Shown here piece by piece: positions 5,544 to 5,602 of a stretch of DNA of 5,602 nucleotides. The first letter of the stretch is position 1. Every line of letters starts with the position of its first letter. The translations under genes and the position numbers were made by a program. This DNA comes from Chloroflexota bacterium (GTDB lineage Bacteria; Chloroflexota; Dehalococcoidia; JAUQQI01), in assembly GCA_030549955.1 (NCBI GenBank), contig JAUQQI010000106.1, positions 1,123 through 6,724 of the forward strand. The letters are read 5' to 3'. The notes under the pieces were generated by a model, which saw nothing but the letters and a program-made list of their open reading frames with translations, was not told the origin of the DNA and ran no database searches.

Positions 5544-5602
5544 TCAGCCTCAGGCTCGGCCGCTACATTCCCGGTTGGGCACCGCAATGGGCGCGCGAAG
5601 GG
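5544..5602. other. Intergenic tail, no supportable gene
   Basis: These 59 bases hold a small inverted repeat (AGCCT at 5546-5550 and AGGCT at 5552-5556), a weak -10-like TACATT (5564-5569) and an ATG at 5587 without a Shine-Dalgarno site. Too little sequence remains to tell whether a gene starts here or one from the right ends here. Confidence 0.4.

Noticed and set aside
5564..5602. Promoter and start of a new rightward gene (TACATT, ATG 5587)
   Set aside because: The box is weak, there is no -35 partner or ribosome site, and only five codons remain before the edge.
5544..5602. End of a leftward gene entering from the right
   Set aside because: Reverse-strand frames here contain short open stretches, but none shows a recognisable motif and too little sequence is available to judge.

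Overview
The window comes from a GC-rich bacterium (by eye about two-thirds G+C, with CGG and GCC/GGC codons dominating). No gene here fixes the lineage. The gene set (a sulfide:quinone oxidoreductase-like flavoprotein and an MprA/OmpR-type two-component pair) would fit a GC-rich, possibly thermophilic Bacillota, a Chloroflexota or an actinobacterium-like organism. That is only a guess. No mobile element, RNA gene or CRISPR array was seen.

Layout. Positions 1-1742 hold the 5' part (580 codons) of a leftward gene for a large FtsX/MacB-type ABC transporter permease; its 3' end lies beyond the left edge. A 220-base divergent intergenic region (1743-1962) follows. It has a -10-like box placed so that the permease mRNA may be leaderless, and a run of inverted repeats leading to a strong Shine-Dalgarno site. 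Then come three rightward genes: an FAD-dependent SQR-like oxidoreductase (1963-3237), an OmpR-family response regulator (3410-4090) and its two-transmembrane sensor histidine kinase (4096-5502). The last two are separated by 5 bases and share coding sequence with the kinase's ribosome binding site, so they are clearly one operon. The kinase stop codon is buried in a terminator-like hairpin followed by seven T residues, itself nested in a longer inverted repeat (5498-5543). The last 59 bases hold no gene that can be supported.

How the genes may work together. The oxidoreductase keeps the FAD-binding motifs and exactly two cysteines at the positions expected for the SQR redox disulfide. It probably passes electrons from sulfide or a related sulfur species to membrane quinone. 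The two-component system is the natural candidate for regulating its neighbours (itself, the oxidoreductase, the divergent permease), but no signal or target can be read from the sequence. The permease lies first in its own leftward transcript; any partner ATPase would be further left.

Most worth a second look: (i) the SQR leader, with several inverted repeats and mutually exclusive foldings; (ii) the spacer 3238-3409, where protein-like sequence including a hydrophobic helix continues in shifted frames after the SQR stop, suggesting a frameshifted or decayed small membrane protein; (iii) the two competing hairpins at the end of the kinase gene; and (iv) the tandem internal duplication of the edge-truncated permease. 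I do not see a clearly new multi-gene system in this window.
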